DNA of 18,018 bases from Terramyces sp. JEL0728 (lineage: Eukaryota; Chytridiomycota; Chytridiomycetes; Rhizophydiales; Terramycetaceae): positions 1 to 18,018 of the forward strand of contig JADIIU010000193.1 of NCBI GenBank assembly GCA_027603945.1, in the 5' to 3' direction. Shown one piece after another: positions 1 to 7,767 of this stretch; positions within the stretch are counted from its first letter, which is position 1; every line of letters begins with the position of its first letter. The translations under genes were made by a program, and so were the position numbers. The notes beneath the pieces were generated by a model. That model searched no databases and had not been told where the DNA came from. It saw only the letters and a list, made by a program, of their open reading frames with translations.

Positions 1-1
1 A

Positions 2-961
2 ATGAAATACCAAGTTTCTATTTCAAAAGTACAACGAACCGCTATTTTCTTTGTCGTAGTGTTGCTATCATTGGGTTTCTATTGCTCTTTTGATTTTACT
101 AGCAGGGAACAAATTGTTAAACATGAAGTACAGTTACGTGAACGCAAGATAGCTGGACCGATGGATCACGATTGGATTGTAATTTGCTCTAATATTAGCT
201 GGTTGCGAAGCACATTCTAGATAAAACTGCAAGCGTTGGCGTTCTCAGATATGGAGATGGCGAGTTAGCTGTGTTGGAAAAGGAGCCACTGACTTCAGAG
301 CAAGATAACTGGAAGTACAGTGGGGGAGCAGAGTCAATATTATCTGCAGATCTGGCTGACACGCTCGTTGGACACTTTGGAGAACCTATGTTTTGTAATT
401 TGCTTTAACCCAGACTGTTTTCCTGTAGATGATAACGTTGGATCGTTGAATAGCTACATGGCAATGACAGAACAACGCTTAGACTACATTTCATACGCCA
501 ATTTGTTTGTTAATTTCAATTACAAAAGGACAAAGAATCTGCTAAAGAAAATCCAAGAAGGAGAAGCAGGGGATGTAGTTATTTTTGCAAGCGAAGCCAG
601 CAAGCTTCATGCAGACACATTTACTACTCTAAAAGAATTTGTCCAGTGTCCAGACCACGGTTTGGAATGGTATGAATCTCACCACCAGGAAATCAAACAT
701 ACTTGGGACAGATTGGCAGCAGAATATACCAATACGCTGTTTATCTTATCTTGCGGACCTCTAAGTAACATTGCGGTCAATAGAATGTGGAAAACCAACA
801 AGCAAAACAGATATATTGATATCGGCTCTGCAGTTGATGAAATCTTGAAGGGAGAATCAACCCGGCCCTACACTGATGAAACCAGTTCCTACGCCGAGCA
901 ACTCGATTCTGCGTTTAAAGTAGTCAACGGTGAGGCAATTCTGCTTCCAAAATATTTTTAA
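2..961 (+). CDS. Membrane-anchored GT-D fold (DUF1792-like) glycosyltransferase
   Basis: Exons are 2-178, 199-394 and 414-961; the introns are 20 nt (GTAATTTGCTCTAATATTAG) and 19 nt (GTAATTTGCTTTAACCCAG). The joined frame gives 306 residues. Residues 13-30 form one hydrophobic segment after a short basic stretch, which suggests a type II Golgi/ER anchor. The domain begins with a RYGDGE motif (residues 76-81) and ends with SCGPLSNIAVNRMW, NRYIDIGSAVD and a TRPY segment, matching my knowledge of the GT-D family often called DUF1792. In that family the conserved acidic/Gly motif serves sugar-nucleotide binding; the donor and acceptor here are unknown. The first ATG is at base 2, so an upstream exon outside the window cannot be excluded. 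Both introns share their first ten bases. Confidence 0.8.
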
Positions 962-1022
962 TATAGAAAATTCATATTCTACAAAATATAGCTTATTTTG
1001 AACCTTTGGTACCTTCATTGCT

Positions 1023-1147
1023 CAGCCAAACAGAAATGGTTATTTTGGACCACCAGTTGATGAAAGTTTGAAAGGAAACCAAACTAGAACTGTGTGGGCG
1101 ATCTAACTAATGATACTAAACAATTGGATTCCCCATTCAAAGTTTAG
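1023..1147 (+). pseudogene. Decayed duplicate of the 3' end of the preceding glycosyltransferase gene
   Basis: From 1023 the frame reads QPNRNGYFGPPVDESLKGNQ then TR, parallel to KQNRYIDIGSAVDEILKGES then TR in the upstream gene (about 805-870). It stops at TAA 1104-1106. After a one-base shift the frame from 1106 reads TNDTKQLDSPFKV and stops at TAG 1145, parallel to the parent's AEQLDSAFKV. The copy thus holds an altered reading frame and two stops. No upstream domain of the copy is visible, so it is a partial tandem duplicate, not a gene. The rest of 962-1201 shows no other coding signal apart from a TTTATT at 1162-1167, which may be the poly(A) signal of the opposing sorting nexin gene. 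Confidence 0.65.
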
Positions 1148-1201
1148 ATGGCAGTACAAAATTTATTGGATAAAACATTGTTCAAAATAATTCAAATATA
1201 T

Positions 1202-3111
1202 TCATGTTGAAAAGTAACTTTCCCAGATCCTAAGGATATGCTTTTCAACAATACTAGACTTGAACAAGTAAGTTTGTACACTATCACACATATCTTTGAT
1301 TCTGCTATCTTTAAAGCTGTCCAACTCCTGCAAGAATTCCAGTCCAAGCTCATTAAAGTCGTTTTGTAGCTCGTTAAATTTGCCCTGCGTTTCTTTTAAT
1401 TGCGCTTCCGCTTCTTGTATTTTGTCTGTGCGGTGCTTTTGTGTTGTGTTTAGCTTGTTTAGCTGGTCCGTATGCTTTTGCAACGTTTGCTCCAATTGAT
1501 TCAATGAAGTTTGAAACTTTAATCGGATTTGATAATTGATTTTTATACAGCCAATAGTTCGCAAATGTTCCTGGATCTTCATTACTTGGTATTGTATTTC
1601 AACATTATTCTGTGTTAATTTCAAATACTTGTGAATCGAGCAACTCGGAGATTTCTTGGTGAATCCTCCCAAGTTTTAATATCTTCAAATTGCATGTGCC
1701 AGATATTTGTGTATCGCCCAACGCAACAAGCGATGAAGCCATTTCGCTGATTGCATTTGTATAATCTAATTTAATACAAAAGTACCTTTGCGCTGCTTGA
1801 CCAGAATATCGTACGATTTAGACAAACTCTTTAGCTGACTCTCCAACAGCAACAGCACTGCTTTTTTATCTTCAATTTGCTACATTATAAAAAAAAGTAC
1901 CTTGTCACTATCCGGTGTGCTTGGGAATGCTTGTATAGCTAACGGCGTAGTATCCTGCCCCAGTATATTCTTTTCAGTAAAAGCTTTCTTGTCAACACCA
2001 AATGTCTCCGACTCCAAAAAGAACCTCAGACTGTCATCCAGCTGTAGTCTGTGATGCAGTACAACTTTTTGTAAAAACTTTTCCAAATGATAGCGTCTAG
2101 ACTCGATAAAATCATCTTGGAATCTTCCTGATATTAAAATATTATACCCAACTGCAATTTCTCTGGGATTGGGGGTATAATAATACCTGGATATTTTGAT
2201 ATTAGCTGATTGTATAACCAAAAGAAATCGGAAAATCTCCGCATTACCGAAAATTCAAAATTTCGATACTTTGGATCGCTGGTTGCTGTAGTTACTCTAT
2301 ACTCCACATATCCACTTATCTTGTCTCCAACCTTCAATGGGTCCACCACATTTACCCGGAATTCATACATTTTTTTGGGTCTTTCCACGCCAACTTCTTC
2401 TTTTGGTGCTTCAACGTCACTCGAGATAGATACACTTAAAGGATCAAAGTTTGTTGGCTCTGGTTTGGATAATCGTGGGCTTTCGATTGCTGATAGAGTG
2501 CTTTTTGGTTCATAAACACTATAATCTGTAATTGAAGATTCCAATGGAGTGGGTTCTTTGATACTAGTGGCTTTTTCTGCCAATGCTGCCAGTGGAGTAT
2601 TTTCTTCGCTATTTGTTACTGGCGGTTCTTCCTTCTCTGGGTTTATTTGTAACGTATCAATTTCCAGAAGAGGGTTTGGGATGACATCAGAGGCAAACAC
2701 TGGTTCATTCACAGGTCTGGCAAAAGGATCCGGAATTTTGAAATCGAAAGCATCTGAAGCAAATGGAGACTGCACTGGTTCATCGAATTGGCTTTGTTCA
2801 TTATATTGCGGCTGAAATGGTGATTCGTTTAAAGGATCGGTTGGGAAACCTGGTTGGTATATACTTTGAAATGGTGATTCATGAAGCAACGTTTCTTTGA
2901 AAGGAGATTCCTGAAACCCGCCTAAAGGATCATTTTTCATTGTATCTTCCATTGGATCTTTCAGTGCACCAAAAGGAGAATAAGCGTCTACGGATGAAAA
3001 TGCTTTTGTTGGATCGATAATCGGTTTTTGTTTATCCGATTCGTTTTCCCCCCATTGATTCTCTTCCGTTTTCCACTCGCTGTCCTCTTGCCACGGATTC
3101 TGATTGAACAT
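1202..3111 (-). CDS. Vps5/SNX1-like sorting nexin (PX-BAR) of the retromer coat
   Basis: Exons run 3111-2148, 2127-1901, 1879-1786, 1765-1629 and 1609-1202; introns are 20, 21, 20 and 19 nt. The total is 1830 nt, 609 residues. Residues 1 to about 240 are disordered and acidic with many SPF/DPF triplets. The PX domain (about 245-370) shows MYEFRVNVVDP, the phosphoinositide-binding RRFSDFFWLYNQL, PPIPEK and GRFQDDFIESRRYHLEKFL; the first intron sits between PPIPEK and GRF. The rest is a charged helical BAR domain with a coiled coil near the C-terminus. Known role of the family: dimeric membrane-tubulating subunit of the endosome-to-Golgi retromer. The short DPF/SPF motifs resemble clathrin-adaptor-binding peptides (inference). 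Vps5 versus Vps17 is not fully resolved, but the PX basic motif favours Vps5/SNX1. Confidence 0.88.
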
Positions 3112-3360
3112 TTTTTATAAAGTCACTTTAACGGCAAACCATTTAAAATTATAATGGAAATCGACTTTCGGGGAGAATCAATTACTCTTCCAAGTAACCA
3201 TAGTCAAAAATCCCATAATTCGGACAATGAGTTATTTAAACAGGTTCGTCTTTAGCGATACTCAGATTCACTACCAGCCGATTTCATTGATCAACCAATG
3301 TTATTCAATTGGTTTCCATTCCACTAATTTTCAAGTTCAAAAAAATTTCAGCTCATCAGA
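3112..3360. promoter_or_regulatory. Divergent spacer between sorting nexin and polyprenyl synthase genes
   Basis: These 249 bp must hold both promoters. On the + strand an ATG at 3154 opens a 33-codon frame (MEIDFRGESITLPS...) ending at TAG 3253-3255. The same frame then stays open for 23 codons (RYSDSLPADFIDQPMLFNWF...) to TAA. I cannot justify an intron removing that TAG: the only local GT-AG pair ending there with a preserved frame is 12 nt and lacks the branch-like motif. It could be an upstream ORF of the synthase or chance. No clear TATA box or palindrome stood out. Confidence 0.35.
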
Positions 3361-4633
3361 ATGATACAACGTTTGTTCAAATCCCAATGGCAGAAATCTA
3401 TTTATAATGCAGAAAAACTAGTGCATTCAGGAAGCGGTACAGTAATCAACCCAAAGGAATTGCTGGGAAAAGATTTGTAAGCAATACTAACCATAGGTGA
3501 ATATATTTTAATATAGATCGTTATTGACAGACAATATTAGAAAATTATTAGGCTCAGGACATCCGGTACTTGAAACCGTATCCAATTATTATTTTTCAAA
3601 ACAAGGAAAGCACGTCAGACCGCTACTAGTATTATTGGTATCCCTTGCAACTACAAAGCAATTGAAAACTCAAGAGATTGACAAGCCATTGACGAATAAT
3701 AGTGGAATATTTTTCAAAGAGAGCAAAACAGAGTTTATTTTACCTACACAGCGCAGATTGGCAGAGATTACAGAGATGATTCATACTGCTTCTTTGTTAC
3801 ACGACGATGTAATCGATCTAAGTTTGACTAGAAGGTTCTTGGATTTAATATTAGAGGGGCTAATACTGCCAACCATGAATTTGGAAACAAGATGGCAATT
3901 TTAGCTGGAGATTTCTTACTCGCAAGGGCATCTGTCGCTTTAGCTCGTTTAAGAAACCTTCAAGTTGTAGAGCTATTAGCTACAGTGATATCCAATCTAG
4001 TTGAAGGTAACTTGGGTTAATTCCAGGTGAATTCATGCAATTGCGCAATAATTCCACCAATCCTCTGCAGAAATTTAACCAGTCATTACCGCCAGTATTT
4101 GTCAATGAAACTTTGGAGAATTCTTCAGATTTCCAATATTATATCGAAAAGACGTACATGAAAACTGCCAGTTTAATTGCCAAGTCTTGTCAGGCAGCAA
4201 CTATTTTAGGAGGATGCGATCAAGTCATAACTGATGCAGCTTACAGCTACGGGAGAAATCTCGGATTAGCGTTCCAAGTAAATACTGCTAACATTAGTTG
4301 GTTGATGATATGCTGGACTTTGTCGTTACAGAAAATGAATTTGGCAAACCCGTCAATGCAGATTTGTCATTGGGATTAGCAACAGCACCAGTCTTGTACG
4401 CAGCTCACGAATTCCCTGAATTGCTTCCATTAATTGAACGCAAATTCTCCCATGACGGTGATGTAGGAACAGCAAAAGAATTGGTGTTAAAAAGCAAGGG
4501 AATCGAGAAAACTAGACAGCTAGCCAAAGCCTATTGCGATGCTGCAATTAATGATATTCAGGTTCTGGAACCAAGTAGAGCTAGAACTGCTTTGATTGAA
4601 ATCACTGAGGCTGTATTAACAAGAACAAAATAA
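3361..4633 (+). CDS. COQ1: Mitochondrial polyprenyl diphosphate synthase (COQ1-like, ubiquinone side chain)
   Basis: Exons are 3361-3476, 3517-3834, 3855-4006, 4027-4277 and 4298-4633, giving 1173 nt and 390 residues. The first intron is 40 nt (two abutting 20-nt GT-AG units); the other three are 20 nt. Splicing restores both aspartate-rich motifs of trans-prenyltransferases: LLHDDVID at residues 133-139 and VDDMLD at 281-286. It also restores [21 protein letters not shown] and LVEGEFMQL, hallmarks of long-chain synthases. These bind Mg2+ and the allylic and isopentenyl diphosphates to build the quinone tail. The basic start ([16 protein letters not shown]) suggests mitochondrial import. A short insertion lies near residues 84-118. 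The stop codon overlaps an AATAAA signal. A heteromeric partner (PDSS2/Dlp1-like) is not in this window. Confidence 0.93.
3477..3516 (+). other. Tandem double microintron (20 + 20 nt)
   Basis: The break after codon 38 of the polyprenyl synthase is bridged by removing 40 nt, twice the size of any other intron here. The 40 nt split exactly into GTAAGCAATACTAACCATAG (3477-3496) and GTGAATATATTTTAATATAG (3497-3516). Each starts GT, ends AG, and has its own CTAAC or TTAAT branch-like motif 4-5 nt from the AG. There is no exon base between them. Removing only the first leaves TTG TGA, a stop; removing both gives GAT TTA TCG and the family sequence. Confidence 0.8.
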
Positions 4634-4634
4634 A
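4629..4634 (+). terminator. AATAAA poly(A) signal overlapping the COQ1 stop codon
   Basis: The stop TAA (4631-4633) is the middle of AATAAA, so the signal costs no extra 3' UTR sequence. The next gene's ATG follows within 26-74 bp. Confidence 0.55.
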
Positions 4635-4707
4635 ACGGTTATTATTAATCTTGAAGGCAATGCTCTTCTGGTATTCCTGTGGCCACTATTGGTTTCATTT
4701 TTTTCTC

Positions 4708-5157
4708 ATGCTGTCCAGCTCAACGAATGTCGAGAAACTAGCCAAAAAGCTACAATCGCTGGCAGAAGATGTATATTTCTTGCCGCAAGATTCGCTAGAT
4801 ATCCTATGGCAAGCATCGGAACAGGCAGAACTTGTAACGCTGCTGTCACAAGTAAGTTTAAGCGAATACGACGAACTTGTTCAAATACCATATCCAGAGA
4901 ACCAAGGAAGAGACTGGGACAGAGAGGATATATTAACATTGGATTCGTTGCTGAAAGATTCCAAGTATGATGTCAGTTCAATATCTAGTGTAATGGACAG
5001 AAATCTGCGGAGCATTGTGTTTAAAGGATGCGAATTGATTGCGCTTAAAGTAGATAAAGGATATACGCTGGAGCGGGCCTTTTCAGTCTACCTGAACAAG
5101 ATCACATCCAGCAATTATTTTGAGTATATCCGATATCGTAATTCTATAGGACTATAA
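4708..5157 (+). CDS. Unrecognised 149-residue helical protein with a SANT/Myb-like stretch
   Basis: I do not recognise this gene. From ATG 4708 (MLSSSTNVEKLAKKL) it has 149 residues and no intron. An in-frame ATG at 4660 would add 16 mostly hydrophobic/aromatic residues; I prefer 4708 because the extra part lacks the composition of the rest, but the choice is open. The N-terminal 50 residues look like helices rich in Leu, Glu and Gln. Residues about 72-115 (DWDREDILTLDSLLKD, then VSSISSVMDRNLRSIVFKGCEL) have the spacing of a degenerate Myb/SANT helix-turn-helix, with the later tryptophans replaced. It lies 74 bp after the synthase stop and 46 bp before the next ATG. AATAAA occurs at 5165-5170, eight bases past the stop. 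DNA binding is only a suggestion. Confidence 0.65.
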   Translation: MLSSSTNVEKLAKKLQSLAEDVYFLPQDSLDILWQASEQAELVTLLSQVSLSEYDELVQIPYPENQGRDWDREDILTLDSLLKDSKYDVSSISSVMDRNLRSIVFKGCELIALKVDKGYTLERAFSVYLNKITSSNYFEYIRYRNSIGL

Positions 5158-5203
5158 TCTGTACAATAAATATTTACTATTTGAATAAAGTTTTTTGATT
5201 TTT

Positions 5204-5823
5204 ATGCTGAAACAAACAAGGAAAACCCGAGAGTATTTCTACACCATCGATATCCACGGCCAGTTGTTTCTTGCAGATACGAAACACAAGAACTTTACTT
5301 CATGCTTCAAAGATCCAAAGTTTCTAAATTTCTTTTACAACCGACTCAAGAGAAACACTCATCGGTATACCAACTTGTTTCCTTATCTCTCAATATGCAG
5401 CAACGAAATCAACTATATCAGGCCCGCATTATGTAATTTTGATTAACTGCAGCACCAATTGTATTTCATGCGCTTAGACAAGACAATATGCTTTACGCGG
5501 GTAACTTGAGTGTGAAATTTGAACCGGAATTGGTTACTGTTAATAGCGATGGATATTTTTACTATCCATTTGACAAATCCAGTTATTATCCGCAGGACGA
5601 ACTCAAAGATATCGCATTCAAGAATGTTAATAATCAAGTGGATGATTGGGGGATCGAAGAGTATTTGGAAAAACTCGAAAACCAGCAAGAGCAGCGGGAA
5701 ATTATAGACGGCAAGTCTTTTGGGTTACTGAAATCGTCGTTGGTCTTGAACGAACTCGCTCCCGGTTTGGAGAATGAATATTTCATTTACAAAGGCAAAA
5801 AGTTTCCGTTCAACTGGATATAA
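5204..5823 (+). CDS. UPF0598 (C8orf82/DUF4505-like) conserved protein
   Basis: Exons 5204-5432 and 5453-5823 join across a 20-nt intron (GTAATTTTGATTAACTGCAG) to give 199 residues. Near the start it reads REYFYTIDIHGQLFLADTKH, then KNFTSCFKDPKFLNFFYNRL and a RYTNLFPYLSICSNEINYIRP block. These match the signature of the eukaryotic UPF0598 family that includes human C8orf82 (YFYYVD...GQLFL, KNFITCFKD). The downstream exon has LYAGNLSVKFEPELVTVN and GYFYYP, also typical, and ends in a family-like SSLVLNELAP segment. The family has no firmly assigned biochemical function that I can cite. ATG 5204 is the first in frame. The AATAAA at 5851-5856 lies inside the opposing FRG1-like coding sequence. 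Confidence 0.85.
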
Positions 5824-5824
5824 G

Positions 5825-5830
5825 TTTATT
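5825..5830 (-). terminator. AATAAA poly(A) signal overlapping the FRG1-like stop codon
   Basis: On the minus strand the final codons read TGC AAA TAA AC, so the stop TAA (5828-5826) sits inside AATAAA. It lies against the convergent gene's stop at 5821-5823. Confidence 0.5.
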
Positions 5831-6604
5831 TGCAGAATTTGTCTGGTTTCAATAAAGCTCTTCTGTTTAGCAATTCTTCATTCAACCTTCCATCGCGTTT
5901 AGCTTTTGCCAATTCATCCACACTCCTGGTTAGCGCTGCGAGTTCTTTCTTTCCAAACGAATGCATTTTTTCAAGTTTCTCAATCTCCAATGAAACTGCA
6001 CTCACATGCACCTTTTTTTCTATCCTGAATAAGTTTATTTTACCTGTGAACGTATTGCATCTTGATTTGAAATACCTCATTATCCGCTATATGCTCCGAA
6101 TCGCAGCGTATAGTGCCTGAATTGTAAGATAAATACTGTCCCCAATAATTCTGCAGTGCAAATCCATTCTTTTGTTTAATTACATTCCAGCTCTCTGCTG
6201 GTCCCACTAACTTAGCAATAGTTACCAGCTTCCATTTCGCATGATATAACTCCAAATTTATCTGACGATAGATACTTGTCAAAACAGTTTTTAAATGTGA
6301 ATTTGTTGTTTACTTGATGGACTACCCATACTTGGGAAGCTACCCATGGAACTGATGTTTCTAGTGGTAGCGGTACTGGTGGTTGGTCTTCATGCGGTAC
6401 TGGTTTAAATGAAACTCTGGTTGTTGATTGAACAGCGTTTAGCAAATTCAGATGGTGGATAATTACAGAAGGGCCGTTGATAGCTGCTGGTTCTTGACAC
6501 ACCATCCATCCTTGTTCTTCCTTTTCCTGTACTTCTTGTTTCTTTTTTGTCTTTTTCTTTGAGACTTTCTCTTGTCCTTTAAATTTCAATTTTGAAGTTT
6601 TCAT
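5826..6604 (-). CDS. FRG1-like nuclear/RNA-associated protein (fascin-like fold)
   Basis: Exons 6604-6226, 6206-6044 and 6024-5826 are joined across two 19-nt introns to give 246 residues. It opens with a lysine-rich segment (residues about 3-26), a likely nuclear/nucleolar localisation signal. GWMVCQE follows, then VPWVASQVWVVHQV, FDKYLSSDKFGVISCEMEAV, GPAESWNVIKQKNGFALQ and YWGQYLSY, the beta-trefoil-like core of FRG1. The end, LNEELLNRRALLKPDKFCK, matches the conserved FRG1 tail (LLDRR...KADRYCK). FRG1 proteins associate with nucleoli, pre-mRNA processing complexes and actin. A splicing-linked protein is notable in a genome with such small introns, but that connection is only context. A proline-rich insertion (PPVPLPLE) replaces part of the usual N-terminal core. 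Confidence 0.88.
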
Positions 6605-6657
6605 TCGAGATCAAAAAAGATTTATTGTATCAATCCGCCGGGCAGCCGGTTGGTGAA

Positions 6658-6738
6658 TTAGATCAGTTCGATAGCCTTGGCTATCTCTGGTTGCGCCGAA
6701 TAGTCTATTGAGCATCCAAGAAATTCGAAATGAATATT
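6658..6738 (-). other. In-frame open extension beyond the dehydrogenase stop codon
   Basis: Directly after the TAA of the minus-strand dehydrogenase (6741-6739) the same frame stays open for 26 codons (NIHFEFLGCSIDYSAQPEIA then KAIELI) to TAA 6660-6658. It reads like a protein tail and fills most of the 134-bp gap before FRG1. No intron that would bypass the stop is visible. It may be chance, a lost C-terminus, or a readthrough extension. An AATAAA (TTTATT on +) lies at 6621-6626, beyond it. Confidence 0.25.
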
Positions 6739-6743
6739 TTATT
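6738..6743 (-). terminator. AATAAA poly(A) signal overlapping the dehydrogenase stop codon
   Basis: The minus strand reads AAG AAA TAA AAT; the stop TAA is contained in AATAAA. A second AATAAA (minus strand, 6626-6621) lies about 113 nt downstream, so two polyadenylation choices exist. Confidence 0.45.
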
Positions 6744-7734
6744 TCTTGGAGATACTCCCTTGATACATTTTAAGGTCGGTGTTGGCGCCAGTTATTACAC
6801 GAATGATGTTGTTTACTTCAACAGGTAGGATTTTAAGTGCAGTCGAAAGTTTGGCATAGAACGGCAGGTGCACTTCTTGCCCTTGTCCGCTTTCTAGCAC
6901 ACGTATAATTGCGTCAACTACCATGCCAGTTTCAAGGACAGGGGTGAGGTACGGATACTGGTGTCCAACTCCAATAAACATGCCGGTATTAACCAACCCT
7001 GGATAGATAGTAGATACTTGAACCTGTCTAGATTTAGAGATAGCTACCCGAGTAATTCTTGTCGCAGAGATTCCATGTACCCGGTAACAGCGAATTTAGA
7101 ACAGGAATAGTCTACACTATAAGCAGCGCCAACAATTCCCATAACAGATGACACTGAAAGCTCGTTAAATATTGGTTACTAAGTGTCCCTTATTCCTTAT
7201 TAAATCCGGCAAGAACTGTTTCAGCAGGTAAAACTGTGCAAGAACATTGACTTGCATTGTCCGTTCAATCTCACTGATTTCTGCATCTTTAAACAATTTG
7301 GCATAAACTATTCCTGCATTGTTCACAAGGATTGTTGGATTTATTCCAGCGCAAACTTTTCTAATATCTTCATTATTTGAAATATCGCATTGCTTGAATA
7401 CTAGATTGGGATGGGCTATTGGGCATGGAGCTCTATCCAGTACAACCACCTTAGATCCGTTATCCAGGCACTTTTCAGCTAATAATTTTCCTATTCCATG
7501 TGATCCGCCTGTAATTACTATTGTCTGGTCGATCCATCTTACCGGTTTCCTTGTGAGGTATCTGTATAGCGATAGGGAGAATGTGGACACAGCAAATACC
7601 GAGCATATCATTGGGAAGAGGAAGCTGATTGGGATAAACGAGAGTGATATCCAGATGAGTGGAGAGAATACAATATCTAGAAATAACAGCGAGTATATTT
7701 TTTCCAGAACTGTATTCAGTTGGAGTGGTGTCAT
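6739..7734 (-). CDS. Membrane-bound short-chain dehydrogenase/reductase (SDR16C, RDH10/HSD17B11-like)
   Basis: Exons 7734-7180, 7160-7048 and 7027-6739 (introns 19 and 20 nt) give 318 residues. Two hydrophobic stretches at about residues 16-56 anchor the protein in the ER or lipid-droplet membrane. The Rossmann signature TGGSHGIG is at 75-82. The NNAG motif, SVSSVMG with catalytic Ser near 190, and YSCSK (Tyr203, Lys207) complete the active site. The frame across the second intron restores ELLGQVQVSTIYPGLVNTGMF, the typical PG-T-M segment. The family oxidises or reduces retinoids, steroids and other lipid alcohols with NAD(P); the substrate here is unknown. The ATG lies only 33 bp past the upstream transcription factor's stop, so its promoter must lie inside that gene or the two share a transcript. 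Confidence 0.88.
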
Positions 7735-7767
7735 GATTCAAAACTGGAAAATTTCTAAAATACAAAA

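Noticed and set aside
3244..3255. A 12-nt GT...AG segment (GTTCGTCTTTAG) as an even smaller intron
   Set aside because: It is far below the local 19-22 nt range, has no branch-like motif, and the flanking frame is not a recognisable protein.
4853..4863. GTAAGTTTAAG inside the orphan gene as an 11-nt intron
   Set aside because: The frame is open through it and the protein needs no repair here; the size is out of range.
6605..6738. A tRNA or small RNA in the gap between FRG1 and the dehydrogenase
   Set aside because: The stretch with GGTTGG...GTTCGA does not fold into a cloverleaf with A and B boxes; the space is better explained by the 3' end of the dehydrogenase and the FRG1 promoter.
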